Origin: Anaerolineales bacterium | GTDB taxonomy: Bacteria > Chloroflexota > Anaerolineae > Anaerolineales > E44-bin32 | Length of the DNA stretch: 32,437 nucleotides | Direction: 5' to 3' | Assembly: GCA_037382465.1 (NCBI GenBank) | Contig: JARRPX010000035.1 | Location: 1 to 32,437 of the forward strand | In this document: in pieces, positions 19,101-25,071 of the stretch | Layout of the letters: each line of letters starts with the position of its first letter | How positions within the stretch are numbered: position 1 is the first letter of the stretch | Position numbers and translations under genes: made by a program | Notes under the pieces: generated by a model | Told to the model about the DNA's origin: nothing | What the model saw: the letters and a program-made list of their open reading frames with translations, nothing else | The model's database searches: none

Positions 19101-19351
19101 ATCGAGACCTTCAGAAAGGCGGGTACCAGATAGTGGAGCAGGAGACCCACAAGCAGACCCAGAAAGACCCCACCGAGGAAACCGTGCACTATCCAGGTGC
19201 GTCGACCATAGCCACGTTTGTGGATGTCACCTTCGGCAGTCTTTTGGATCAAAAACGTCCTGTCGAAACCTCGATGCCGCAAAGCTTGACGCGCCTCGAC
19301 GGCATCTTCGTGGCGCACGAAAAAAGCGACCAACGTCGCTAATTCACGCAC
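10139..19351 (-). CDS. Cyclic beta-1,2-glucan synthase-like protein (GT84 + GH94 modules)
   Basis: A single intact frame of about 3070 residues, longer than the usual 2800-2900. Modules in order: an N-terminal membrane module (1-170); a GT84 glycosyltransferase core between membrane helices near 560-615 and 960-1125, with the nucleotide-sugar site DSDTQLP (DSD at 773-775) and RRQHRWIRGDW (917-927); a glucoamylase-like region with GTMFEYLMP (about 1555) and IPWGISESAYGDLD (about 1595); two GH94 N-terminal beta-sandwich repeats (about 1770-1920 and 2260-2410); and a GH94 catalytic barrel with GTGDWNDGLNRVG holding the general-acid Asp (about 2729-2732). Known relatives (NdvB/Cgs) polymerise glucose from UDP-glucose into cyclic glucans at the inner membrane, with the GH94 part trimming chain length. 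GTG 19351 is chosen because GAGGTG lies at a proper distance; GTG 19357 would overlap that SD. No NdvA-like exporter is in the window. Confidence 0.9.
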   Translation of the reverse strand: MRELATLVAFFVRHEDAVEARQALRHRGFDRTFLIQKTAEGDIHKRGYGRRTWIVHGFLGGVFLGLLVGLLLHYLVPAFLKVSIYLSTGILVLLLGLFGALIARWLDLGVESKMQERCARWLVTEESLILLRAEPESLAWAIPILRRVVEMQPAIFALKTSSLIQPGEFPAVVPLSPVQIQDHARRLAATHTIGPPSRGRGAALLARIIQSGQTLQQVCDDLAQYERLEQSITASAEWLLDNAYIMQSHIRDVGLNLPRRFYEELPILSSGPQRGDPRVYGLASDLVLHTDARLDRSNIGDFLQAYQSVSLLSIGELWALPMMLRITIIDRLRELALQVLRRFHEAVQADFWANRLLTTARRDASQLFNVLAELAKEQPEPSAFFATQLIGHLYDEQAALVPVRSWLERSLQTELGEINRREQARQAAMQISIGNAITSLRQLSLLDWREIFERHSRTEEILRRDPAGVYPHMDFDTRDRYRRAVEQIARGSKIPETEVAELAIEAASNKVETAAADFRRNHVGTYLIGSGRKSFISELGGREKLGKRFLDWIKRNHTVLYLGAVGLANIVLVGIAVALSYVVGEHSGWLILGGLLSVLPASQLAIQIVNYCFTRLLTPIALPKMSFEEEGIPDEFRTLVVVPLLWVDESTVDEEIDKLEIRYLANPHPNLLFGLFGDFMDADASTTKQDEVLLGRAVAGIEALNRRHGTGRFYLFHRERTWCESEGKFIGKERKRGKLQLLNRLIDGEELEDIVRVGRAEAMTNVRFVITLDSDTQLPRDTARRLIETIAHPLNRPTVVTENPLRVDGYGIIQPRVSTALPSSTATIFTRLFTDPIGTDPYTKAVSDVYQDLASEGSYVGKGIYDPRFFNRIMKDRLPEERILSHDLIEGAHVRVGYASDIELYDDFPSDYMSYARRQHRWIRGDWQIADWILPRAPSGSGKRVPNPLSILNRWKVFDNLRRSLVPVSLMLYLLGAWLISPAMGGVSSLLVGGLMLFQPLVQPVTWMTTSHGSTNFTLQEVWHGIRRSFVEAALIPHQTGLALDAILRVWYRRLVSHHNFLEWTTAQMTGWSTTDQARSFSNTLGIVSLFSIVFGILVWLVQPMSLFAAIPFLILWFVSPWIGWRLNQGPDQETPQQQLSRRTRRRIRKWTRRTWAYFEDFVTEKTNWLPPDNFQVSHQNQVADRTSPTNIGLWVLSALGANDCGYLNADSVIKQVNATMKTLDRLEKYEGHLLNWYNIETLEPLEPRYVSTVDSGNLLGCLWTLEIGIGELLDAPLLDPVILHGAWDTLDILKDVLTSTRSDDPHMQTFNKLAQTLESSPGNLEELIRTVRHASGLSIALSYGLRRSAGTGDEAAYWAGKLERQISQWIHTVDRYMKWAEILTTEAEEVLAPLGAGTLDARRHALREAPSLRDLAAGAVPVMQAIEASIQSDDSLPPSLTEWIERLRDAFSEARWFAGEILGQGEDLLDTVRVLARNMNMRFLYDPDRRLFTIGYNVSNQRRDGSYYDLLASESRLGSFVAIARGDVPSEHWLALNRPYGSVGNHRLLLSWTGTMFEYLMPLLLQRTYSNSLLDLATHEAVELQRQYADQRNIPWGISESAYGDLDVNKTYQYKAFGVPGLGLKRGLEEDLVVAPYASMLALMVEPDQAAQNLRRLAGEGLQSRYGFYESIDFTRQRKREGERGILVRAYMAHHQAMGFLAMVNLLHDYSMQRRFHEDRRVQATEPLLYERIPVAPPVYEVSTRERPTTRATTVEMAPSVSKFDTAQTPTPRTHLLSNGNMGLMITNAGGGYSQWKDFELTRWRADTTRDAWGSFCYLRDVDNGRIWSNTYQPVGGEPDNYSINMAIDRAEFRRRDNGIDTETEIVVSPEDDVEIRRMTFINRSSRARRIEITSYVELSMAPHDADRQHPAFNKMFIQTESLPQVDGLLAFRRLRDPEDTPIFVAHRLTLENGESSPMQFETDRSRFIGRGRSPENPIALEGNLSNSKGFVLDPILSIRKLVTIRPRQRLSVSMLLAASNERDQAVRLMEKYGDPRAITRSLEMAWVHAQLELRLLRIQPDDARRFQQLASAMLYPDAWLRPPPERLEQNHLGQSGLWPYGISGDLPIAVVSVGEARDLSTVRQMLQAHTFWRQHGLKSDLIILNEEASSYEKPLNERLENLIETNSIYTAVDQPGGVYLRSVDQIPEDHLTLILSAARVAMVAARGPLSQQLGVSRESPDLPTELLPRKIQEEPSAPLPFMELPYFNGLGGFTPDGHEYAVYLGPEDNTPAPWVNVLANPEFGALISESGSGFVWYGNSQQNRLTGWSNDAVCDPASDALYIRDEDSGTFWTPTPKPVRELDAYRARHGAGYSVFEHNSHAIEQELVTFVPMSDKGGEPVRIQRLRLHNDSTQTRHLSVTFYADLVLGEVREENQMHVITKWDEDTNALMAYNHYHPDYADRVAFIAMSPAADDYTADRTAFVGRNQCLANPAAMHRSQLSKRVGAGLDPCGAMRVMIELEPGQRDEINVMLGSADSLEDASRIIRHFRENTRVDEALHETSGWWDKFLGRVQVSHPELSVEFLLNRWLLYQTLSCRIFARSAFYQSGGAFGFRDQLQDVMAILHAAPQFARKHILRAARRQFKAGDVQHWWHPASGAGVRTRISDDLLWLPYVVNHYVRVTGDFDILEEQLPFLNGRKLQEDEHEIYLVPEVSSERASLYEHCRRAIELGATSGPHGLPLIGTGDWNDGLNRVGVEGKGESVWLAWFLIDILDGFADLAEETGRQDDAADFRKRASRLAEHVEKEAWDGAWYQRATYDDGTPLGSARNVEARIDSLPQSWALICGAADPDRSKTALESVWEQLVREKDRLVLLFTPPFDKSAHNPGYIAGYPPGVRENGGQYTHAAVWLAIAYARMGDGKRAAQILRMLNPIEHTREPQDVDRYTVEPYVIAADVYNLAGKVGKGGWTWYTGSAGWMYRAWVEEILGLKVRGDVLRVDPVIPAAWDDFNIRYSHRDAVYELKVENPDHVGRGVAWIEMDGRRLDKLELPLDGNAVKHKVVVRMGVREDTKSKKQEDSAEPVESGDD

Positions 19352-19357
19352 AAGCAC

Positions 19358-19694
19358 ACCTCAGCATCACAGGCGACGAGAATGCAATCCACAGAGGACA
19401 TGGAGCGTGGGGAATTGTATTGCATCAGGCGAACGGAGATACTTTGACTCGGATGCGAACTCATGGGTCGTTACTACCCGGTTCATTCCTTTCAATCGCG
19501 ATGAAGAGATCTTGGTAACATCCCTTCCGCTGGAAAAGCGATCCTCTTGAGACCACTTCTGCAAATTATAACAAACGTACATGCTGCGAAACAGGATCGC
19601 GGATGATGTCCTCCCAAATGTAAAATATCGACGAATAAGATACAATAATTCAGCTTAAGGCCCAATTCACGCATCGCGAGCGGAGGGAAAGGGT
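19358..19694. other. Intergenic region between divergent glucan synthase and DUF166 genes
   Basis: About 340 bases, AT-rich near 19560-19660, with no gene that I can support. On the complementary strand an extended -10 (TGTTATAAT; TATAAT at 19565-19570) could drive the glucan synthase gene with a leader of about 200 bases. On the + strand TACAAT near 19643 is a weak candidate for the DUF166 gene. Confidence 0.45.
19565..19573 (-). promoter_or_regulatory. Extended -10 promoter candidate for the glucan synthase gene
   Basis: Complementary strand TG-T-TATAAT, a perfect -10 with the TGn extension. The -35 hexamer (TGTTTC) is poor, as is common for extended -10 promoters. Confidence 0.45.
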
Positions 19695-20456
19695 ATGCGC
19701 ATACTCGCCATCATATCGGGGGAATACGGTCGACGCCACCTCGAAAACTTGCGGGAGCACGGTCCATCCCAATGGCACTTCGAGGAATGGAGAGCGCCTT
19801 CTGTGCTTCCACCGGTGATCGACGATCCGGAGGAGCATCTACCCGATCATTTTCCGGCGGTTGATTTGATTCTCTCCTTCGCCGAGCATCGCGGCGTGGC
19901 GGAGCTGCTGCCCGAAATCGCCCGAATGAGCGGTGCGCAGGCGGTCATCGCCGCGATCGATGATGAAGCATGGCTGCCACGCGGTCTGGCTCGCCAGTTG
20001 CGCGGTTGGTTGAAGGACATGGGCGTTGAATGCGTCACGCCGAAACCATTGTGCACCCTCCGCGAAAACGACTACGGTGTGGCGCGCGGATCCCGAATAA
20101 CCTACGAGGATCCGCTGATTTCTACCTTCGCACGCCATTTCGGACAGCCGGAATTGAAACTCACCATCGACCCGAAAACGCGGATCATCACGGCAGCCGA
20201 AGTCCTGCGCGATGCGGTCTGTGGCTGCGCCCGCCACGCCGCACAGGGCCTGGTGGGTACTTCTGCCGACGAAGCCGAGGAGAAAGCCGGTCTGCTGCAT
20301 CATCACTATCCCTGCATGTCTGCCATGGGCATCGACGACGATTACGGCGACACACTGATGCACGTTTCAGGCAACGTACTCAAATCGGAAGTCGGGGCGC
20401 AGGTCAAACCCTTCAAGCAGGTGCAGGTTTTTCGGCCCGAGGGGAGAAGCGAATAG
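19695..20456 (+). CDS. DUF166 family protein
   Basis: A 253-residue soluble protein of the DUF166 (COG1810) family, known mainly from methanogens and other anaerobes. It opens with a Rossmann-like strand MRILAIISGEYGRRHLENL and has VDLILSFAEHRGVAELLPEIA (56-76), where families of this kind assess a neighbouring protein or cofactor. The C-terminal third carries the family cysteine/histidine cluster: CGCARHAAQGL (C176, C178), then LLHHHYPCMSAM (H202-H204, C207) and GDTLMHVSGN. These residues could bind a metal or Fe-S cluster. GGAGGGAAAGGG lies just before ATG 19695. Some members are labelled thymidylate-synthase-like, which the sequence here does not support by itself. No biochemical role is established. 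Confidence 0.8.
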   Translation: MRILAIISGEYGRRHLENLREHGPSQWHFEEWRAPSVLPPVIDDPEEHLPDHFPAVDLILSFAEHRGVAELLPEIARMSGAQAVIAAIDDEAWLPRGLARQLRGWLKDMGVECVTPKPLCTLRENDYGVARGSRITYEDPLISTFARHFGQPELKLTIDPKTRIITAAEVLRDAVCGCARHAAQGLVGTSADEAEEKAGLLHHHYPCMSAMGIDDDYGDTLMHVSGNVLKSEVGAQVKPFKQVQVFRPEGRSE

Positions 20457-20558
20457 ATCGGGATCTTTTGTGGGGGATCGAAGCGCCGAATGCGTCGACC
20501 TGCTGCCCGATAAATCGGCGCATCGAATCAACCCACTTCCTGCATGATCGTGGCCAGC

Positions 20559-20595
20559 GGAAATATGCCAATATTTCCCCAATTCCTGATAAAAT
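20559..20595 (+). promoter_or_regulatory. Perfect palindrome overlapping a promoter for the TPR protein gene
   Basis: GGAAATAT (20559-20566), a four-base centre, then ATATTTCC (20571-20578) is a perfect 8-base inverted repeat. It covers the -35 position of an extended -10 promoter TG-A-TAAAAT (TAAAAT 20590-20595). The arrangement looks like an operator, or alternatively a hairpin. No regulator gene is nearby. Confidence 0.4.
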
Positions 20596-20782
20596 AGTGC
20601 CCTGGAGGGTGGAGATCGACACCGACCCAATGCACCAACAAGGGTCTTCGCCCCAGTACGGGGTCAATAGCCCCAAAGGACGATAGTCCAAACGAGATCT
20701 TGCGGTTATCATGCGCGTAGGAGGAGCCGCGAAACGGGGAACGCTTCAACGCGTCCGCGTTTCGTGAAGGGCAAGCTCAGCC
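20596..20782 (+). promoter_or_regulatory. Hairpin-rich leader before the TPR protein gene
   Basis: CCCC (20651-20654) can pair with GGGG (20660-20663), which can instead pair with CCCC (20671-20674), so the two stems exclude each other. GGAC-GATA-GTCC (20678-20689) forms a GNRA-like tetraloop hairpin. CGAAACG (20730-20736) pairs with CGTTTCG (20758-20764) around an inner ACGC/GCGT stem. No gene is seen. It matches no riboswitch class I recognise. Confidence 0.4.
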
Positions 20783-22477
20783 ATGAGTAGACAATCACTG
20801 ACCGCCATCCAACAAGCGAAGGCAGCAGCTTCACGCGGCGATTATTCACGCGCCCGCAGCATCCTCCGCGAAGCGGCCCGTTACGATCCAAACAACGAGG
20901 AAATCCTTCTGCTCTTCGCTCAATTCGCACAGAAACGCGAGCATGCAATCATGTGCTACGAGCGCGTGCTTGAAATCAACCCCTACAACGAAACGGCGAT
21001 TCGTGCCCTCGACCGTGCCTACGCCCAGCAGGCACGCCGAGAAGAATTCGACCAAATCGTCGCCAAAACAAAATCCACCATCGGAAGTTTCGATCCTGCA
21101 GCGGCTAAGAAAGTCATCTCTCCGCTGACCAAGATACCATTCAAACGTTACTTCCTGACGGTGTTTCGAACGGTGATGGTGATCGCTATCGTCGTGGGCG
21201 GCATATACCTTGGCGTGAACGCCTACGATTTCATCAACCGCTTCTTCGGCTTGGGGACCTACGCGCCCACCACACCAACCCCCAACCCCAACTTGACGCC
21301 CACACCAACCGTCCCGGCAGACCTGCCCCTGCTGCAATCCGAATTTGCCGGCCGGATTTTCATCAAAGAAGGGGATCCGGCGCTCTTTGAAAACGTGTGG
21401 GACCTGATCAGCGTCGACAGTTTCAATACATATGCTTACGCCAGCGAGAATGGCGAGGAGTATTGGTTCGACGCAGTCGTAAATTTGCGTATAGGATTCC
21501 AACGCGCCCATCCCGTGCGCTTCCGCCTGACGATCACGAACCCCGCCACCGGCATTTCGTCCCCGCTTCTCCTGGAGGAGACCATCGTGCCCAACCACGA
21601 ACTTGGTCTCGGTGCCAATGCCCTCCAGGTGACCCGATTCACGTTCTATCAATACGTCGCCGGCGACTATGGCGGGAAACTCGAACTCGATAATGTCGAG
21701 ATCATGCGCATTGACGGCATGCGTCAGGAGGAATGGGTACCGCCGGAAGGCGGCGCCGGGAAGTACCGGGATGTTTGGAAAATCTACAACCCGCATGACG
21801 TTGCCCTGCCCCTCGCCTGGGAACTGGTCAAACGCGATCAAGCCGGAAATTCGATCGGACTTTCGGAGTACAAATTCTGTTTGCAGACGGACAGCGAGTT
21901 CGAAGCGCTCTACCGTGAATTCTCCCTGCTTCCACCGGGGAAACAGATCATCATCACGCAGAACATCACGCCCGAAGAAGAACAAAGCGGCGTGACCACA
22001 GAATTGAACCTGCGCTATCCCGACGAGTGTCAGCCGCTGCTGCAGAACGAAGTAACTTTCGATCCGTACGTTGTACTTGTGGATACAGCGGAGGAGGCCG
22101 GGGAAGGAGAAGAGCAGGTCCAAGCGACGGAACAGGTTGATGAAGATCCCTACGCACAAAATCTATTGATCGAAAACCGCGGCTTGAACGAAGCTTTCGG
22201 CTTGTTCTACGTCAATGTGTATGATGAGAATGGCAACCCCATCGCCGGGCGGGCGATCACGCTCAATCCGAGCACTTTCCCACTGATGCCCGATGAATTC
22301 CTGGAACTCAGTCCCAGGCTGGATTTTATCGAGCTGGTTGAACCAATCCCCAGCCGCTTCGAATTTGTTTTCCTCGGTTTGAGCAAGATCCCCGAACAGC
22401 CGGCGCCTGCTCCTGATGATAGTGAGCCGGTCACCACCGAAGTGGTTTTAACACCCGAGCCAACCAGCAGCGAATAA
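20783..22477 (+). CDS. TPR-containing single-pass surface protein
   Basis: A 564-residue protein with a cytoplasmic N-terminal TPR-like region (residues about 4-90: helical pairs such as AAASRGDYSRARSILREAA and ALDRAYAQQA). One transmembrane helix follows (VFRTVMVIAIVVGGIYLGV, about 126-144), then a Thr/Pro/Asn linker (TPTPNPNLTPTPT), a large beta-rich extracellular part (about 185-460) with two immunoglobulin-like stretches, an acidic spacer and a final beta-domain and Pro/Thr tail. TPR repeats usually bind proteins, so it may link a cytoplasmic partner to an extracellular domain. The extracellular part matches no family that I recognise. The ATG at 20783 has a weak SD (GAAGGG, about 14 bases away). 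It is followed after 31 bases by the ferredoxin gene in the same direction. Confidence 0.7.
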   Translation: MSRQSLTAIQQAKAAASRGDYSRARSILREAARYDPNNEEILLLFAQFAQKREHAIMCYERVLEINPYNETAIRALDRAYAQQARREEFDQIVAKTKSTIGSFDPAAAKKVISPLTKIPFKRYFLTVFRTVMVIAIVVGGIYLGVNAYDFINRFFGLGTYAPTTPTPNPNLTPTPTVPADLPLLQSEFAGRIFIKEGDPALFENVWDLISVDSFNTYAYASENGEEYWFDAVVNLRIGFQRAHPVRFRLTITNPATGISSPLLLEETIVPNHELGLGANALQVTRFTFYQYVAGDYGGKLELDNVEIMRIDGMRQEEWVPPEGGAGKYRDVWKIYNPHDVALPLAWELVKRDQAGNSIGLSEYKFCLQTDSEFEALYREFSLLPPGKQIIITQNITPEEEQSGVTTELNLRYPDECQPLLQNEVTFDPYVVLVDTAEEAGEGEEQVQATEQVDEDPYAQNLLIENRGLNEAFGLFYVNVYDENGNPIAGRAITLNPSTFPLMPDEFLELSPRLDFIELVEPIPSRFEFVFLGLSKIPEQPAPAPDDSEPVTTEVVLTPEPTSSE

Positions 22478-22508
22478 ACCCGAAGCGCTGCGGAACCCCG
22501 GATTCAAG

Positions 22509-23321
22509 ATGAGCCGACCATTGTGGTTTACGGAGTTCGTCAAGAAAATCTTCCCCACTCGCTATCTGCTCGCTCGCGCAACGCGCTTGCCCTACCTGGG
22601 CTCGCTCGTCGACCGCACACTTTTCGATGGCGACGATATGATCTATCTCCCGTCCAATCGAACAATACAAGTCAACGAAGCCATCCCGGCGAACAGAAAT
22701 ATGGTCGTACCCTCCCAGGTGGTGGAGCATTTTATCGAGCGTGCCGAGGTCCACTGGATCATGCACAGTTGTATTTGCCGTACGGCGGCAGGCTGTGAGG
22801 ATTATCCCAGGGACCTGGGATGCCTGTTCCTCGGGGAAGCTGCATTGGACATCAACCCCGACCTCGGCCGAAGGGTGACGAAGACCGAAGCCAGCCGGCA
22901 CGTTGCGCGCTGCCGCGAGGCGGGGTTGGTGCATTTGATTGGAAGGAACAAACTGGACACCGTCTGGCTCGGAGTCGGACCGGGGCATCGACTGCTGACC
23001 ATCTGCAACTGCTGCCCCTGCTGCTGCGTCTGGCGGGTGCTGCCCTATGTAAAAGCGGAAATTGGCGCCAAGGTCACGCGCATGCCCGGCGTCGAAGTCT
23101 CGGTCGGAGAGGCGTGCATCGGTTGCGGCGACTGCCTGGACACCTGCTTCGTGAATGCGATCCGCCTGGTCGACGATCGGGCACAGATCATAGAATCCTG
23201 CCGGGGCTGCGGTCGTTGTGTGGAAATCTGCCCGCAAGGTGCGATCGAACTCCAGGTGAACGCAGACGGGTTCGTCGAGCGCGCCATCGAGCGCATCGCT
23301 CCACTCGTGGATTTGCGCTGA
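22509..23321 (+). CDS. Cysteine-rich ferredoxin-like protein A (CNCC-x-CCC motif, two 4Fe-4S sites)
   Basis: A 270-residue protein with 19 cysteines. The C-terminus has two standard 4Fe-4S sites, CIGCGDCLDTC (C203-C213) and CRGCGRCVEIC (C231-C241), each followed by a Pro or loop typical of bacterial ferredoxins. Further in are two extra clusters: HSCICRTAAGC...GC (C88, C90, C96, C105) and ICNCCPCCCVW (C166, 168, 169, 171, 172, 173). The N-terminal 80 residues have no signal peptide. It is probably a cytoplasmic or membrane-side electron carrier or a carrier of an unusual cluster. A related protein, with the same order of motifs, lies at 26347-27285. Family function is unknown to me; the run of cysteines could bind a further metal centre. 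It follows the TPR gene by 31 bases. Confidence 0.8.
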   Translation: MSRPLWFTEFVKKIFPTRYLLARATRLPYLGSLVDRTLFDGDDMIYLPSNRTIQVNEAIPANRNMVVPSQVVEHFIERAEVHWIMHSCICRTAAGCEDYPRDLGCLFLGEAALDINPDLGRRVTKTEASRHVARCREAGLVHLIGRNKLDTVWLGVGPGHRLLTICNCCPCCCVWRVLPYVKAEIGAKVTRMPGVEVSVGEACIGCGDCLDTCFVNAIRLVDDRAQIIESCRGCGRCVEICPQGAIELQVNADGFVERAIERIAPLVDLR

Positions 23322-23346
23322 AACCACGAACTGCTCGCACGTTCGA

Positions 23347-24123
23347 TTATTCCAATACTTGCTGTGAACTGCCCCCGTTTTCCGCTGCGTAAGCCGTGTG
23401 TAATTTCAGCGGATCGCGCTCCTTGGCGTGCAGGCGCAGATTGAGCATTTCCACGAAGAACGAAAACGCCATGGCGAAGTAGATGTATCCTTTGGGAATA
23501 TGAAACTCCATCCCTTCCGCCACCAGCGAAACGCCGATCAACAGCAGAAAACTGAGGGCCAGGATTTTCAAGGTGGGATGCCGGTTGACGAAATCACCGA
23601 TCGGTCCGGCTGCGAACATCATCACCCCGACAGCGACGACCACGGCCGCCACCATCACCGCCAGCTCGTTGCCAATCCCCACGGCGGTGATCACGGAGTC
23701 CAATGAAAAAACGACATCGAGCAGCATGATCTGAAAAACGACGCCGACAAAGGATGTTGCCGCTCTCACCTCGGTGTGTCCCGAGGGCATTTCGAGCTTA
23801 TCGTGAATCTCGAAGGTGCTCTTTCCCAGCAGAAACAAACCGCCGACGATCAAGATAATGCCGCGGCCCGTAACGGTCAGGCCAACAACGTCGAACAGCG
23901 GCGTCGTGAGCCGCGTCAACCAGGTAATCGAGAAAAGCAGGAGAATACGGCTGACCATGGCCATGGCCAAACCGACCGTACGCCCGCGGGCCTGCTGGTC
24001 CTGCGGAAGTTTACCGGAGAGTATGGTTATGAAGATGATGTTATCGATGCCCAACACGATCTCCAGTGCGGTCAGCGTGAGCAGCGCAATCCAGTTTTGC
24101 GGATCCGAGATCAATTCCGTCAT
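23347..24123 (-). CDS. TerC family integral membrane protein
   Basis: A 258-residue TerC-type membrane protein with about seven helices. The two family acidic motifs are in place: LEIVLGIDNIIFITIL (E21, D27) and QIMLLDVVFSLDSVITAVG (D136, D142). These charged residues inside helices are thought to bind metal ions in the pathway. ATG 24123 has a GAGGGA SD. TerC proteins are linked to manganese or other metal export, including loading of secreted metalloproteins, and to tellurite resistance in some hosts. No yybP-ykoY manganese riboswitch is seen upstream. Tail-to-tail with the ferredoxin-like gene A (25 bases between stops). Confidence 0.88.
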   Translation of the reverse strand: MTELISDPQNWIALLTLTALEIVLGIDNIIFITILSGKLPQDQQARGRTVGLAMAMVSRILLLFSITWLTRLTTPLFDVVGLTVTGRGIILIVGGLFLLGKSTFEIHDKLEMPSGHTEVRAATSFVGVVFQIMLLDVVFSLDSVITAVGIGNELAVMVAAVVVAVGVMMFAAGPIGDFVNRHPTLKILALSFLLLIGVSLVAEGMEFHIPKGYIYFAMAFSFFVEMLNLRLHAKERDPLKLHTAYAAENGGSSQQVLE

Positions 24124-24268
24124 GCTTGTCCCTCAGTACCTGTTTTCCCAGGCTGCAGGTATTCTATCGTCCAGCGTTACGCCGGATCTGACCCACGCCT
24201 GACGCTGAAAATCCCGCTCCCTGACCGCTCGATGATACCACAGCCCACGAGTGGGAAATCCGCTGCGC

Positions 24269-24297
24269 TATACAAGACGTCCAAAGGTGAATATACT
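24269..24297 (+). promoter_or_regulatory. Promoter ending 7 bases before an ATG (possible leaderless start)
   Basis: TATACA (24269-24274), a 17-base spacer and TATACT (24292-24297). The predicted start of transcription coincides with ATG 24304. Confidence 0.5.
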
Positions 24298-24303
24298 ACC
24301 CGC

Positions 24304-25059
24304 ATGCCTGCCGCCCAGCCCAAATATCCATTCGTCACCCGAAGCTCATTGTCGATACTGGCAGGCATTCTCAGCGGCCGGCGCCGCAGTTTCCGGAGCG
24401 ACGCGTGCGCGATGACGTTCCAGCTAAAGAATCCAATACAAATTCAGGGTTCGCTGCCGGATTTTGCCGCGAAATCCTGGTTGATCGTCTGCAACCATTA
24501 CAGCCGCCCGGGCTTCGGCGCCTGGTGGATTCCGCTGGGGATCGCATCCATCGTTCACCACGAGATGCACTGGATCGTCACTGCCGCCTGGCGTTTCGAT
24601 GATCCGCTGCGAAGCCGGACGATCACACCGCTCTCCCACTGGTTCCTGCAGCGAGTCTCGCGTGCGTATGGATTCACCTGCATGCCCCCAATGCCGCCGT
24701 ATCCGGGGGACGTCGGGCAGCGGGCACGGTCCGTACGCGCCGTCCTGCGATACATCGAAACGAAACCGCATCCCGTTCTGGGCTTATCACCCGAAGGCGC
24801 CGATTCGTATTACGGAGACCTGCAGCCGCCTCCGCCGGGAACGGGTCGCTTCGCGGCCCTGTTGGCGAAGCGCAACTTTCACCTGCTGCCCATTGGCGTT
24901 TTCGAGCAGCAGCAGCGGCTTTGCCTTTCGATTGGCGAAGCGCAGCAGCTGCCAACGCCCACCGGCGAATCCAAAGTTCGTGACCGGCAGTTGGCCGATT
25001 TCGTGATGCGCACAATCGCCGCCTGTCTTCCCCCCCACTTGCGCGGACCCTATGCTTGA
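24304..25059 (+). CDS. PlsC-like lysophospholipid acyltransferase-like protein with altered HX4D
   Basis: A 251-residue protein with the fold motifs of 1-acylglycerol-phosphate acyltransferases. Motif I is VCNHYSRPGFGAWW (62-75), and motif III is LGLSPEGADSYYG (159-171), matching the FPEGTRS type. The catalytic dyad His at 65 is there, but the Asp expected five residues on (HX4D) is Gly 70. Relatives I recall from this phylum share the NHYSRPG form, so the change is likely a subfamily trait and not a lesion; catalysis may differ or be lost. It may modify a lipid or act as a lipid-binding protein. It is followed closely (12 bases) by an MFS gene, so the two are probably one operon. Much longer in-frame extension to the left has no support. 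Confidence 0.72.
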   Translation: MPAAQPKYPFVTRSSLSILAGILSGRRRSFRSDACAMTFQLKNPIQIQGSLPDFAAKSWLIVCNHYSRPGFGAWWIPLGIASIVHHEMHWIVTAAWRFDDPLRSRTITPLSHWFLQRVSRAYGFTCMPPMPPYPGDVGQRARSVRAVLRYIETKPHPVLGLSPEGADSYYGDLQPPPPGTGRFAALLAKRNFHLLPIGVFEQQQRLCLSIGEAQQLPTPTGESKVRDRQLADFVMRTIAACLPPHLRGPYA

Positions 25060-25071
25060 AAAGAGGCTTCG

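Noticed and set aside
20846-22159. 437-codon open frame opposite the TPR protein
   Set aside because: No family likeness and an odd His/Val-rich composition. The + strand frame has TPR, membrane helix and stalk.
23776-24303. Left extension of the acyltransferase frame, opposite TerC
   Set aside because: The TerC family motifs on the other strand are clear, so this part is a shadow. The acyltransferase motifs begin well after ATG 24304, which also has a promoter in place.
24124-24303. Manganese riboswitch (yybP-ykoY) upstream of TerC
   Set aside because: The conserved bases of that motif could not be found on the complementary strand here.
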